DNA from: Taklimakanibacter deserti
GTDB taxonomy: Bacteria; Pseudomonadota; Alphaproteobacteria; Rhizobiales; Aestuariivirgaceae
NCBI GenBank assembly: GCA_003574785.1
Contig: QORU01000001.1
Coordinates: 248,001 to 312,000, forward strand
DNA: 64,000 nt
Direction of reading: 5' to 3'
Positions 16,340 through 23,491 of the stretch are shown here, piece after piece (the first letter of the stretch is position 1; every line of letters starts with the position of its first letter). The translations under genes were made by a program, and so were the position numbers. The notes beneath the pieces were generated by a model that was not told the DNA's origin, searched no databases, and saw only the letters and a list, made by a program, of their open reading frames with translations.

Positions 16340-17302
16340 TCAGCTTCTCAGGAAATCCAACAGGTCCGCATTCAACCGTTCGCGATGCGTGAAGGTCAGT
16401 CCGTGTGGGGCTCCATTGTAGATCTTGAGCTCCGCGGTTGGCAGCAGACGTGCTACGGCGCGCGCCGAGCCATCGATCGGCACGATCTGGTCGTCGTCGC
16501 CATGGATCACCAGCGTCGGCCGGTCGAACTTTCGCACGTCGTCGCGGAAATCCTCCGAGAGTGCCGCAATGCAGTCGTAAGTATTTTTCAACCCGGCCAT
16601 CATGCCCTGCTGCCACCAGAGATCGATCTGGCCCTGTGAGACCGTCGCACCCGCCCGGTTGAACCCGTAGAACGGGCCGCTGGCGATGCCGAGGAAGAAT
16701 TGTGCGCGATCCACGACCTGCCCGGCGCGCAGCCCGTCCAACACCTCAATAGGCACGCCATCCGGATTTGTGTCAGTCTTCAGCCGGAACGGCGTCACGG
16801 CCGAGATCAAGCCGAGCTTCGCGACATTGCCCGTGCCGTGCCTGCCGACGAAACGCGCCACTTCGCCCCCGCCGGCCGAAAAGCCGAATACGGAGACATG
16901 ACGCAATCCCAGGTGATCAATAAGCTGGGCAAGGTCATCGGCATAGTGGTCCATGTCATTGCCATCCCACGGCTGGCTCGAACGACCGTGACCGCGCCGG
17001 TCATGGACGATTACGCGATAGCCGTTGCTCGCGAGATGAAAGGCTTGAGCATCCCAGCTGTCAGCGCTGAGGGGCCAGCCATGGCAAAGCACGACTGCCG
17101 GGCCGTTCCTCGGCCCCCAATCCTTGAAGTAGATCATAACGTCATCACGGGTTTTGAACGTCGTCATGATGGGGGGCTCCATTGTTGTTGCGCTGAAGGA
17201 CGCCGCTGGGAATGCGCCTGCGAGGATGGCCACGGACGAGCCGATGAGGACATCCCGACGCGATGCTCTCGGTTGGAAGTGTGGATGGATATATCCGCCC
17301 AT
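16340..17302 (-). CDS. Tat-exported alpha/beta hydrolase, non-heme chloroperoxidase-like
   Basis: A 320-residue alpha/beta hydrolase. A twin-arginine signal ([18 protein letters not shown]) ends near residue 38. The mature part has the family oxyanion motif [17 protein letters not shown], the nucleophile elbow [16 protein letters not shown] (Ser), the acid in [11 protein letters not shown] and the His in [22 protein letters not shown]. The GFSxGGGEVAR elbow is characteristic of cofactor-free haloperoxidases/perhydrolases, which are esterases that can form peracids. Export through Tat is less usual for this family. Operator motif B lies 121 bp upstream and a relic of the ABM gene lies between the motif and the start. 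Confidence 0.9.
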   Translation of the reverse strand: MGGYIHPHFQPRASRRDVLIGSSVAILAGAFPAASFSATTMEPPIMTTFKTRDDVMIYFKDWGPRNGPAVVLCHGWPLSADSWDAQAFHLASNGYRVIVHDRRGHGRSSQPWDGNDMDHYADDLAQLIDHLGLRHVSVFGFSAGGGEVARFVGRHGTGNVAKLGLISAVTPFRLKTDTNPDGVPIEVLDGLRAGQVVDRAQFFLGIASGPFYGFNRAGATVSQGQIDLWWQQGMMAGLKNTYDCIAALSEDFRDDVRKFDRPTLVIHGDDDQIVPIDGSARAVARLLPTAELKIYNGAPHGLTFTHRERLNADLLDFLRS

Positions 17303-17322
17303 CGTGCAACCCCTGGAGAATT

Positions 17323-17405
17323 GGCATGCGCATGACCTTCACGCCGCCACCGGCGAGCTCGGTCTGGCGAACCAGTCTTTCACATAAGCCATGGTGTTAT
17401 GCGCG
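17323..17405 (-). pseudogene. Relic of the ABM monooxygenase gene (3' end only)
   Basis: The minus strand reads AHNTMAYVKDWFA and, after a 4-base deletion that shifts the frame, GGVKVMRM. This matches the last part of the intact exported ABM protein (AHNAMPYVKDWFA...GGVTVMRM, 10,497 to 10,620). The 5' two thirds of the gene are missing. The fragment abuts operator motif B, so a deletion joined the promoter region to the gene tail. It shows that an operator-plus-ABM segment was once present in a second copy here. Confidence 0.8.
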
Positions 17406-17423
17406 TTTTAGCCGGCCATGGCT

Positions 17424-17441
17424 GGTTAAATGTGGTAAAAT
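17424..17441 (+). promoter_or_regulatory. Operator motif B: tandem GGTTAAAT-N2-GGTAAAAT
   Basis: GGTTAAATGTGGTAAAAT differs from motif A by one base in the spacer. It lies 121 bp upstream of the haloperoxidase-like gene on the opposite strand, the same relative orientation as motif A to the VOC gene. Similarity to region A continues on the gene side (AACCAGCCA then GCCGGC and AAA), so the two promoter regions share recent ancestry. Motif C is only about 100 bp away, facing the other operon. Confidence 0.65.
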
Positions 17442-17539
17442 TCCGCAGCCATCTCCTCACCGCGCCGATTGCCCGAAGCTGACACCGGCGACTGCCATCG
17501 ATGTGCGGTCTTGATGTCTGCATCCGCGCTGCTGCGAAA

Positions 17540-17557
17540 ATTTTACCTCATTTAACC
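17540..17557 (-). promoter_or_regulatory. Operator motif C: tandem GGTTAAAT-N2-GGTAAAAT
   Basis: On the minus strand it reads GGTTAAATGAGGTAAAAT, identical to motif A over 18 bp. It lies 163 bp upstream of the iorA-like gene, again on the strand opposite to the gene it precedes. B and C also share a flanking GCTGCG(G/A)AA segment on the distal side. With motif B it forms a divergent regulatory region serving the haloperoxidase gene on one side and the molybdenum hydroxylase operon on the other. The gap 17,303 to 17,720 otherwise holds only the ABM relic. Confidence 0.65.
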
Positions 17558-17720
17558 GGCTCATTCGCAGTGACCGTGATAGCTTCGCCTTCATCGTGAT
17601 GTTGTCGCTGACAAACGATGGCGCCACGGTCAGAAGAGACAGCGGATGTGGATGGCCTGCATGTGAAGGATCATGCGCAGGGATGCGATCTCATTCCGCC
17701 GACAAACAGGGAGCCTGAAG

Positions 17721-18200
17721 ATGGCTTTACTGCTCCATGTGAACGGCCGGAGCCACTCAGTCGATGTGGATCCCGATACGCCCTTGCTATGGGTGTTGCG
17801 TGACGTCCTGGGCCTTACCGGCACCAAGTTTGGCTGCGGTGTCGCGCAATGCGGTGCCTGCACGGTTCATCTCGACGGGCATGCGGTTCGCTCCTGCGTC
17901 ACGACTGTTGAGAGCGCGGGCTCTTCCGCAATCACGACAATTGAAGCCGTCGGCCAGACGCCGAATGGAAGCCGTATCCAGAAAGCCTGGCACGAGAAGG
18001 AAGTGGTTCAGTGCGGTTACTGCCAGCCGGGACAGATCATGTCGGCTACGGCGCTGCTGAACGAGAATCCAGCACCGAACGATAACGACATCGACGCGGT
18101 CATGTCCGGCAACATCTGTCGCTGCGGCACTTATCCACGCATCCGGGCCGCCATCAAGCAGGCCGCAACCGGCACTCCCGGCAACGGGAATGGAGGGTAA
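17721..18200 (+). CDS. iorA: Molybdenum hydroxylase small subunit, [2Fe-2S] protein (isoquinoline 1-oxidoreductase alpha-like)
   Basis: A 159-residue electron-transfer subunit. The plant-type [2Fe-2S] cluster ligands are C39, C44, C47 and C59 ([13 protein letters not shown] and R-S-C), and the second cluster uses QCGYCQPGQ and [12 protein letters not shown]. The two-cluster layout and length match the IorA/CoxS family of xanthine-oxidase-type enzymes. The ATG at 17,721 has a GGGAG site; an upstream in-frame ATG at 17,673 would add 16 unrelated residues. The gene is followed directly by the large subunit, with the stop codon adjoining the next ATG. No FAD subunit is encoded, which fits the two-subunit IorAB type that passes electrons to a cytochrome. 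Confidence 0.92.
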   Translation: MALLLHVNGRSHSVDVDPDTPLLWVLRDVLGLTGTKFGCGVAQCGACTVHLDGHAVRSCVTTVESAGSSAITTIEAVGQTPNGSRIQKAWHEKEVVQCGYCQPGQIMSATALLNENPAPNDNDIDAVMSGNICRCGTYPRIRAAIKQAATGTPGNGNGG

Positions 18201-20357
18201 ATGGGCATACTGACAAAGGCGGACGATGTGAGGGTTTCACGCCGCACTTTCGTCCTGTCAGCTCTGCTTGCCGGTGGAAGCCTGGTAATCGGTCCCCGGC
18301 TGGTCTTGGCACAGGCGGGTAGCGATGCGATCGCGCTCAATCCCTTTATCCGCATAACTGCGGCCGGCAAAGTCGAACTGGTCATGGCATCAGTCGAGAT
18401 GGGCCAGGGCGCCTATATGGGCCTTTCGACCTTGTTGGCCGAGGAGTTGGAAGTGACGCTCGACCAGATCGTCGCTGTTCCGGCGCCGGCAGATCCTGCG
18501 CTCTATGCCCACCCGGCGCTCGGCGATCAGATCACGGGCGGGTCCGTCTCCATTCGCGGCTTTTGGGAGCCGATGCGCCGCGCCGGCGCGACGGCGCGGA
18601 TCATGCTGATCGCCGCTGCCGCCAAGGAATGGGGAGTTGCGGCGACGGATTGCCGTGCCGAAGCGGGCGAGGTGATCCATGCGACGAGCGGCCGTCGACT
18701 TTCATATGGCGTGCTGGTCGAGAAGGCTGCCGCCATGCCGGTCCCGCAAGAGGTGGCGCTGAAACCGGTGCGCGAGTTCAAGCTGATCGGCAAACCGGGT
18801 CGACGCATCGACACGCCGGCAAAGGTCAACGGCACCGCAAAATTCGGGCTGGATGCCCGCCCCTCAGGCGTGAAATTTGCCGCGATCAGGATATGTCCTA
18901 CCTTTGGCGGCACGCTTTCGTCCGTGTATGACGGCGAAGCTTTGAAGGTCAAAGGCGTCCGTCAGGTCGTCAAGCTCAGTGACGCCGTCGCCGTCGTTGC
19001 GGATCATACTGGCGCTGCCCGGAAAGGGCTCGCGGCGCTGCAGGTCTCCTGGAATCTTGGCCCTAGTGCTTCTCTCAGCACGGAAGAGCTCGAACGCCTT
19101 GCCGATGCCGCCATGGCCGGCGATGCGCTGGTCGCCGTGAACGAGGGCGACGTCGCGGCGGCCGAGGCCACGCATGAGCGCGGCCTTGAAGCCGTCTATC
19201 GCCTGCCCATTCTCCCGCACACCGCGATGGAGCCGATGAATTGCACGGTGCATGTGCGCCCCGATTCCTGTGATATCTGGGTGGGCACGCAAGTCGCAGG
19301 CCGGGCGCGCAATGCGGTCGCCGAACTGCTGGGTTTGCCCGTCGACAAGGTGGTCGTCCATAACCATCTCCTTGGCGGCGGTTTCGGCCGCCGGCTCGAC
19401 CATGATGGGGTGCTCATGGCGGCACGGATGGCCCAGCATATTGCGGGACCGGTGCAGGTCGTGTGGAGCCGTGAGGAGGACATACGGCACGATTCGTATC
19501 GTTATCTCAATCTCAGCCGGATCAATGTTCGGCTCGGCGCGGACGGACTGCCGGTGTCGTGGCGCCACCGAGTCGTAGGACCGGCGATCATGGCGCGCTT
19601 CCTGCCGATCTTCTTCAAGGATGGAATCGACCTGGATATCGTCGAAACGGCCGAGAGTCCCTACGGCATTGCCAACAGACGTGTGGAATTCGTACGCCAT
19701 GAAGCGCCGGACGGCATGCTCACCGGCAACTGGCGCGGCGTGGGGCCGACGCGAAACGCACCCGCCGTTGAAGGCGGGATCGATGAAGCCGCCCATCTCG
19801 CTGGCATCGATCCGGTTGACTATCGCCGGCGGCTGCTTGGCGGCAATCCTCGCCTAAAAGCCGCGCTTGACCTCGCTGCCGACAAAGCAGGATGGGGGAG
19901 CGATCTGGGGCCGGACCGTGGCCGTGGCATTGCGCTATTGTCGGCATTTGGAAGTTTTGCAGCGCTCGTCGCACAGGTGCATGTCGACCAGCGCGGCTCG
20001 CTCAAGGTCGAGCGGATTGTGGCTGCGGTCGACTGCGGCGTCGTGGTCAATCCCGAGATATTGCGCCAGCAGGTCGAGAGCGGCGTGGTCTATGGGCTGA
20101 GCGCGACGCTTTACGGGCGCCTGACCGTGAAGCAGGGCGCCATCGTCGAAAGCAATTTCGATGACCAGCCGGTGCTGCGCATGAATGAGTGCCCGCCGAT
20201 CGAGGTTCATCTCATCGAGAACGAGGAAGCTCCGGGTGGCGTCGGCGAATTGGCGACACCCGGCGTCGCGCCGGCGCTCCTGAATGCGATCTTTGCCGCC
20301 ACCGGCGAGCGCCTGCGCAGGCTGCCTATCGGCACGACAGGCCTGAGCAGGAGCTGA
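18201..20357 (+). CDS. iorB: Molybdenum hydroxylase large subunit, molybdopterin-binding (isoquinoline 1-oxidoreductase beta-like)
   Basis: A 718-residue molybdopterin cytosine dinucleotide-type catalytic subunit. A twin-arginine signal (SRRTFVLSALLAGGSL) marks Tat export with the IorA subunit. Family motifs include VEMGQGAYMGLSTLLAEELEV, the ALGDQITGGSVSIRGFW segment, NHLLGGGFGRRLD (Q-loop equivalent around residues 390 to 402), LTGNWRGVGPTRNAPAVEGGIDE, and GVGELATPGVAPALLNAIF near the end with the catalytic Glu of the G-V-G-E-L motif. The substrate could be an N-heterocycle or an aldehyde; sequence alone does not decide. The gene is immediately downstream of iorA and two bases upstream of a diheme cytochrome gene, making a three-gene electron-transfer unit. 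Confidence 0.92.
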   Translation: MGILTKADDVRVSRRTFVLSALLAGGSLVIGPRLVLAQAGSDAIALNPFIRITAAGKVELVMASVEMGQGAYMGLSTLLAEELEVTLDQIVAVPAPADPALYAHPALGDQITGGSVSIRGFWEPMRRAGATARIMLIAAAAKEWGVAATDCRAEAGEVIHATSGRRLSYGVLVEKAAAMPVPQEVALKPVREFKLIGKPGRRIDTPAKVNGTAKFGLDARPSGVKFAAIRICPTFGGTLSSVYDGEALKVKGVRQVVKLSDAVAVVADHTGAARKGLAALQVSWNLGPSASLSTEELERLADAAMAGDALVAVNEGDVAAAEATHERGLEAVYRLPILPHTAMEPMNCTVHVRPDSCDIWVGTQVAGRARNAVAELLGLPVDKVVVHNHLLGGGFGRRLDHDGVLMAARMAQHIAGPVQVVWSREEDIRHDSYRYLNLSRINVRLGADGLPVSWRHRVVGPAIMARFLPIFFKDGIDLDIVETAESPYGIANRRVEFVRHEAPDGMLTGNWRGVGPTRNAPAVEGGIDEAAHLAGIDPVDYRRRLLGGNPRLKAALDLAADKAGWGSDLGPDRGRGIALLSAFGSFAALVAQVHVDQRGSLKVERIVAAVDCGVVVNPEILRQQVESGVVYGLSATLYGRLTVKQGAIVESNFDDQPVLRMNECPPIEVHLIENEEAPGGVGELATPGVAPALLNAIFAATGERLRRLPIGTTGLSRS

Positions 20358-20359
20358 GG

Positions 20360-21013
20360 ATGCAACTAACCCGGGAATTTTCACGCTTGAGCCTCATCTT
20401 GGCGGTAGCGGCGTTCGCCATCGTCACGACGCTCGCCATCCGCAACGTGGTTGCCGACAGCCCGACATCCACGGCGGACGCGTTGAAAAGCCCTGCCGAT
20501 TTCGACGCCATCGCGGATACCGCCGCGCGCTCGAGCGCGCTTTTTACCGAGGCGGCCAAAGTCATCACCGATCCGCGTTGCATGAATTGTCATCCGGCCA
20601 CCCGCAGTCCGACGCAGGGCGACGACATGCATGCACATATGCCGCCGATGATGGCTGGCGAGAGCGGAAAGGGGGGCGCCGGCCTCAATTGTCATGCCTG
20701 CCATCGCTTCGGCAACACGGCACTGGCGGGAAGCCGGGTCGGCTCGGTGCCCGGTGCCGAGCACTGGCTGCTTGCGCCGGCGAGCATGGCCTGGCAGGGA
20801 CTGACATTGGGCGAGATCTGCCGTCAACTGAAAGATCCCACGCGCAATGGCGGTCGCTCGCTCGCCGACATCCACAAGCATGTCAGCACCGATCACCTGG
20901 TCGGCTGGGCTTGGCATCCCGGTGAGGGACGCCGCCCCGCTCCCGGGACCCAGGATATTTTCGGCGCGCTGATCAAGGCTTGGATCACGACCGGTGCCGA
21001 ATGTCCTGCATAA
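20360..21013 (+). CDS. Membrane-anchored or exported diheme cytochrome c
   Basis: A 217-residue protein with an N-terminal hydrophobic segment (LSLILAVAAFAIVTTLAI, residues 10 to 27) and two CxxCH heme c sites at residues 74 to 78 (CMNCH) and 111 to 115 (CHACH). Several histidines and methionines between them (HAHMPPMM) may serve as axial ligands. The ATG at 20,360 follows a GGAGCTGAGG site and lies two bases after the iorB stop. It probably accepts electrons from the periplasmic IorAB enzyme and passes them to the respiratory chain. That assignment follows from gene order and is inference. Confidence 0.88.
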   Translation: MQLTREFSRLSLILAVAAFAIVTTLAIRNVVADSPTSTADALKSPADFDAIADTAARSSALFTEAAKVITDPRCMNCHPATRSPTQGDDMHAHMPPMMAGESGKGGAGLNCHACHRFGNTALAGSRVGSVPGAEHWLLAPASMAWQGLTLGEICRQLKDPTRNGGRSLADIHKHVSTDHLVGWAWHPGEGRRPAPGTQDIFGALIKAWITTGAECPA

Positions 21014-21170
21014 TCGTGGCCTGCGCTATTTTGGAGTGGCCAGTTTGTGGTTCGGGCCGATGGTCCCGAGAAATCAATAAACTCCAAAGCTGCCATGTGT
21101 GCGGCGTGTGAAGCGGCGGCTTCTCACGAGACCGCGCCTCAAAATTCTCGCGTGCCGCTTTCTCCGCTCG

Positions 21171-21475
21171 GTCGACGGCCCCGTTGATGGCGGCACCGGT
21201 GGACCCGGAAATGGCGAGGGCGGTAGAGGCGGCGGCGCAAGCTCTGTGCGATGCGGGGCATCATGTCGAGGAAGCGGTGCCGCAAATCGACCTTCCGGCG
21301 ATCGACGAAGCCTGCCTCAATATCTGGTATTACGGTTTCGATGCTTGGCTTGATGAGCTGGGCCGCCTTGCGGGACAAAAGGTCGGTCCACAGACCGTGG
21401 AAAGGCAACGCTCAAGTTTTACGAGTTTGCCAAGCGCCAGCGCCCGATGACTACCATCGCGCGCTGAGGGCGTAT
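21171..21475 (+). pseudogene. Frameshifted internal fragment of the amidase gene
   Basis: About 305 bp match positions roughly 6660 to 6967 of the intact amidase gene with high identity by eye. The encoded string AAPVDPEMARAVEAAAQALC and LPAIDEACLNIWYYGFDAWLDELGRLAG mirrors the amidase, and a one-base deletion near 21,401 (GTGGAAAGG for GTGGGAAAGG) breaks the frame, with another small deletion near 21,442. Neither end of the gene is present. The flanking parts of this gap (21,014 to 21,170 and 21,476 to 21,700) contain nothing I can assign. It is a dead remnant of a second amidase copy. Confidence 0.85.
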
Positions 21476-21700
21476 TCGCTCCTCCGCATCCGCGCCGGCA
21501 TGTGCTGCTCATGGCGGTGCGGACGGCAAGCCGTCACGGACTTACCTAGCGATAGTTGGGGCCGAGAGATGCGAAGCATCATCGCATCGAGCTTACGTTG
21601 TCGATGAATCAGTGTTTCTGTTGTGAACCGGGATGGCGCAACGCGGCTCCTGTCAGTCCTCACATTCACAACAGCGCAGCGCCACAAAAGTTCCAAGATT

Positions 21701-23371
21701 TTATTTGCCGTTCTTCATCGCCTCATTGCGGATCTGCGACAAGGTCCGCACCGGCGTGATCGCCTCGGGATCGATCAGGCAATGTATGATGGCGGGCTTG
21801 CCCGATTCCACCGCGCGCTCGAAGGCAGGCGCGAATTCTTCCGTCGTCTCGACCCGCTCGCCATGGCCGCCAAAGACCTTCGCATAGGCGGAGAAATCCG
21901 GATTCTTGAGCAGCGTCGCCGAGATGCGATTGGGATAATCGCGCTCCTGATGCATGCGGATCGTGCCGTACATCGAATTGTCGACGACGATGACGATGAG
22001 CGGAATGCCGTACTGGACGGCGGTCGCGAATTCCTGGCCGTTCATCAAAAAGCACCCGTCGCCGGCAAAGGCGACGACGGGACGGTCGGGAAACTGGCGC
22101 TTCGCCAGGACTGCCGCCGGCACGCCGTAACCCATCGAGCCCGAGGTCGGCGCCAGCTGCGTGCCGAGCTGGCGGAAGCGGTAATAGCGGTGGATCCAGA
22201 TGGAGTAATTGCCGGCGCCATTGGCGATGATCGCATCGGCGGGCAGGCGGTCGGAGAGCCAGCGCATGACCTCGCCGTACTGGAATTTGCCCGGCAGTTT
22301 GGCGGGTTTGTCGGTCCAGTCGAGGAAGTCCTGGCGCGCCACGCGCGTCGCCTCGGCCCAGGGCGCATCATTGGGCTGGCTGAGCTCGGCCAGGCTCAAG
22401 CAGAAGGCATCGGGCGATGCCTGGATCGCCAAGGCCGGCTGATAGACCTTGCCCAGTTCCTCAGGTCCCGGATGGATATGGACGAGGGTCTGGCGCGGCG
22501 TCGGCACATTGATGAGCGAATAGGACGAGGACGGCATCTCCGACATGCGGGCGCCCAGGAGCACCAGGAGATCGGCTTCCTTCACGCGCGCCGCGAGCTT
22601 GGGATTGGGGCCGATCCCGACATCGCCGACATAGTTGGGATGATCGGCCGGGAAGAGGTGGGCGCGGCGGAAGGAGGTGGTGACGGGGAGCGCGAATTTC
22701 TCGGAAAAGGCGATGAAGGATTTCTGCGCCTCCTCGCTCCAGCGCGAGCCGCCGAGGATGAAGAGCGGCCTCTTCGCCTGGCGCAGCAGCTCGCCGAAAT
22801 GCTCCATGGCCTGCGGTCCGGGCCAGGCTTCGACGGGCGTGACCTTGGGGGCGTCGGCGACGTCGGCCGTCTCGGTCAGCATGTCTTCCGGCAAGGCGAT
22901 GACGACCGGGCCGGGCCGGCCCTGGCAAGCGACGCGGAAGGCGCGCGCCACGAGTTCCGGCAACCGCTGAGCGCTGTCGACCTCGACCACCCATTTCGCG
23001 ATCGAGCCGAAGAAGGCCTTGTAGTCGACTTCCTGGAAGGCCTCGCGCTCGCGCATGCCGCGCTCGACCTGGCCGATGAACAGGATCATCGGGGTCGAAT
23101 CCTGGGCGGCGATGTGGACGCCGTGGCTGGCATTGGTGGCGCCGGGGCCACGGGTCACGAAGCAGATGCCGGGCTTGCCGGTGAGCTTGCCATAGGCTTC
23201 CGCCATCATGGCGGCACCGCCTTCATTGCGGCAAACGAGGATGTCGATCCTGGCATCGTGCAGCGCGTCGAGCACCGCGAGATAGCTTTCGCCCGGAACG
23301 CAGGCCAGGCGCTCGACGCCCTGGACCAGCAACTGGTCGACCAGGATCTGGCCGCCGGTTCTTTTTGTCAT
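21701..23371 (-). CDS. Thiamine pyrophosphate-dependent enzyme (acetolactate synthase large-subunit-like)
   Basis: A 556-residue TPP enzyme of the acetolactate synthase/benzoylformate decarboxylase superfamily. The catalytic Glu sits in CRNEGGAAMMAEAYGKLTGK (about residue 50). The TPP/Mg2+ motif is GDGCFLMNGQEFATAVQYGIPLIVIVVDNSMYG (GDG...N, about residues 440 to 472). The middle domain (VIALPEDMLTETADV, then LFILGGSRWSEEAQ) fits the family. No regulatory small subunit is nearby, so it is probably not the biosynthetic IlvB. It is paired with an aldehyde dehydrogenase gene upstream on the same strand, with a repeat element between them, which suggests a decarboxylase plus dehydrogenase pathway. 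The substrate is unknown. A GAGGGA site precedes the ATG. Confidence 0.88.
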   Translation of the reverse strand: MTKRTGGQILVDQLLVQGVERLACVPGESYLAVLDALHDARIDILVCRNEGGAAMMAEAYGKLTGKPGICFVTRGPGATNASHGVHIAAQDSTPMILFIGQVERGMREREAFQEVDYKAFFGSIAKWVVEVDSAQRLPELVARAFRVACQGRPGPVVIALPEDMLTETADVADAPKVTPVEAWPGPQAMEHFGELLRQAKRPLFILGGSRWSEEAQKSFIAFSEKFALPVTTSFRRAHLFPADHPNYVGDVGIGPNPKLAARVKEADLLVLLGARMSEMPSSSYSLINVPTPRQTLVHIHPGPEELGKVYQPALAIQASPDAFCLSLAELSQPNDAPWAEATRVARQDFLDWTDKPAKLPGKFQYGEVMRWLSDRLPADAIIANGAGNYSIWIHRYYRFRQLGTQLAPTSGSMGYGVPAAVLAKRQFPDRPVVAFAGDGCFLMNGQEFATAVQYGIPLIVIVVDNSMYGTIRMHQERDYPNRISATLLKNPDFSAYAKVFGGHGERVETTEEFAPAFERAVESGKPAIIHCLIDPEAITPVRTLSQIRNEAMKNGK

Positions 23372-23393
23372 GTCATTCCCTCTTTTATGTATT

Positions 23394-23491
23394 GCGCATG
23401 ATCAAATCGTAAAACCGGCGAGATGGCCGGGTACATGGCCGGGTTAAACCCGGCCATCCAGCCCGGCCATGAACTTTTCCGGATCATGCGC
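23394..23491. repeat. Composite palindromic intergenic repeat
   Basis: Outer arms GCGCATGATC (23,394 to 23,403) and GATCATGCGC (23,482 to 23,491) enclose nested GGCCGGG/CCCGGCC palindromes, including ATGGCCGGGTTAAACCCGGCCAT. The right arm reaches the first base of the aldehyde dehydrogenase stop codon (on the minus strand). It resembles a family of mosaic repeats common in Hyphomicrobiales and could fold as a terminator between the two genes. Confidence 0.75.

Noticed and set aside
21623..23401. A 592-codon plus-strand open frame opposite the TPP enzyme gene
   Set aside because: It is the complementary shadow of a well-conserved enzyme gene in GC-rich DNA; its product is Arg/Gly/Asp-rich and matches no family.
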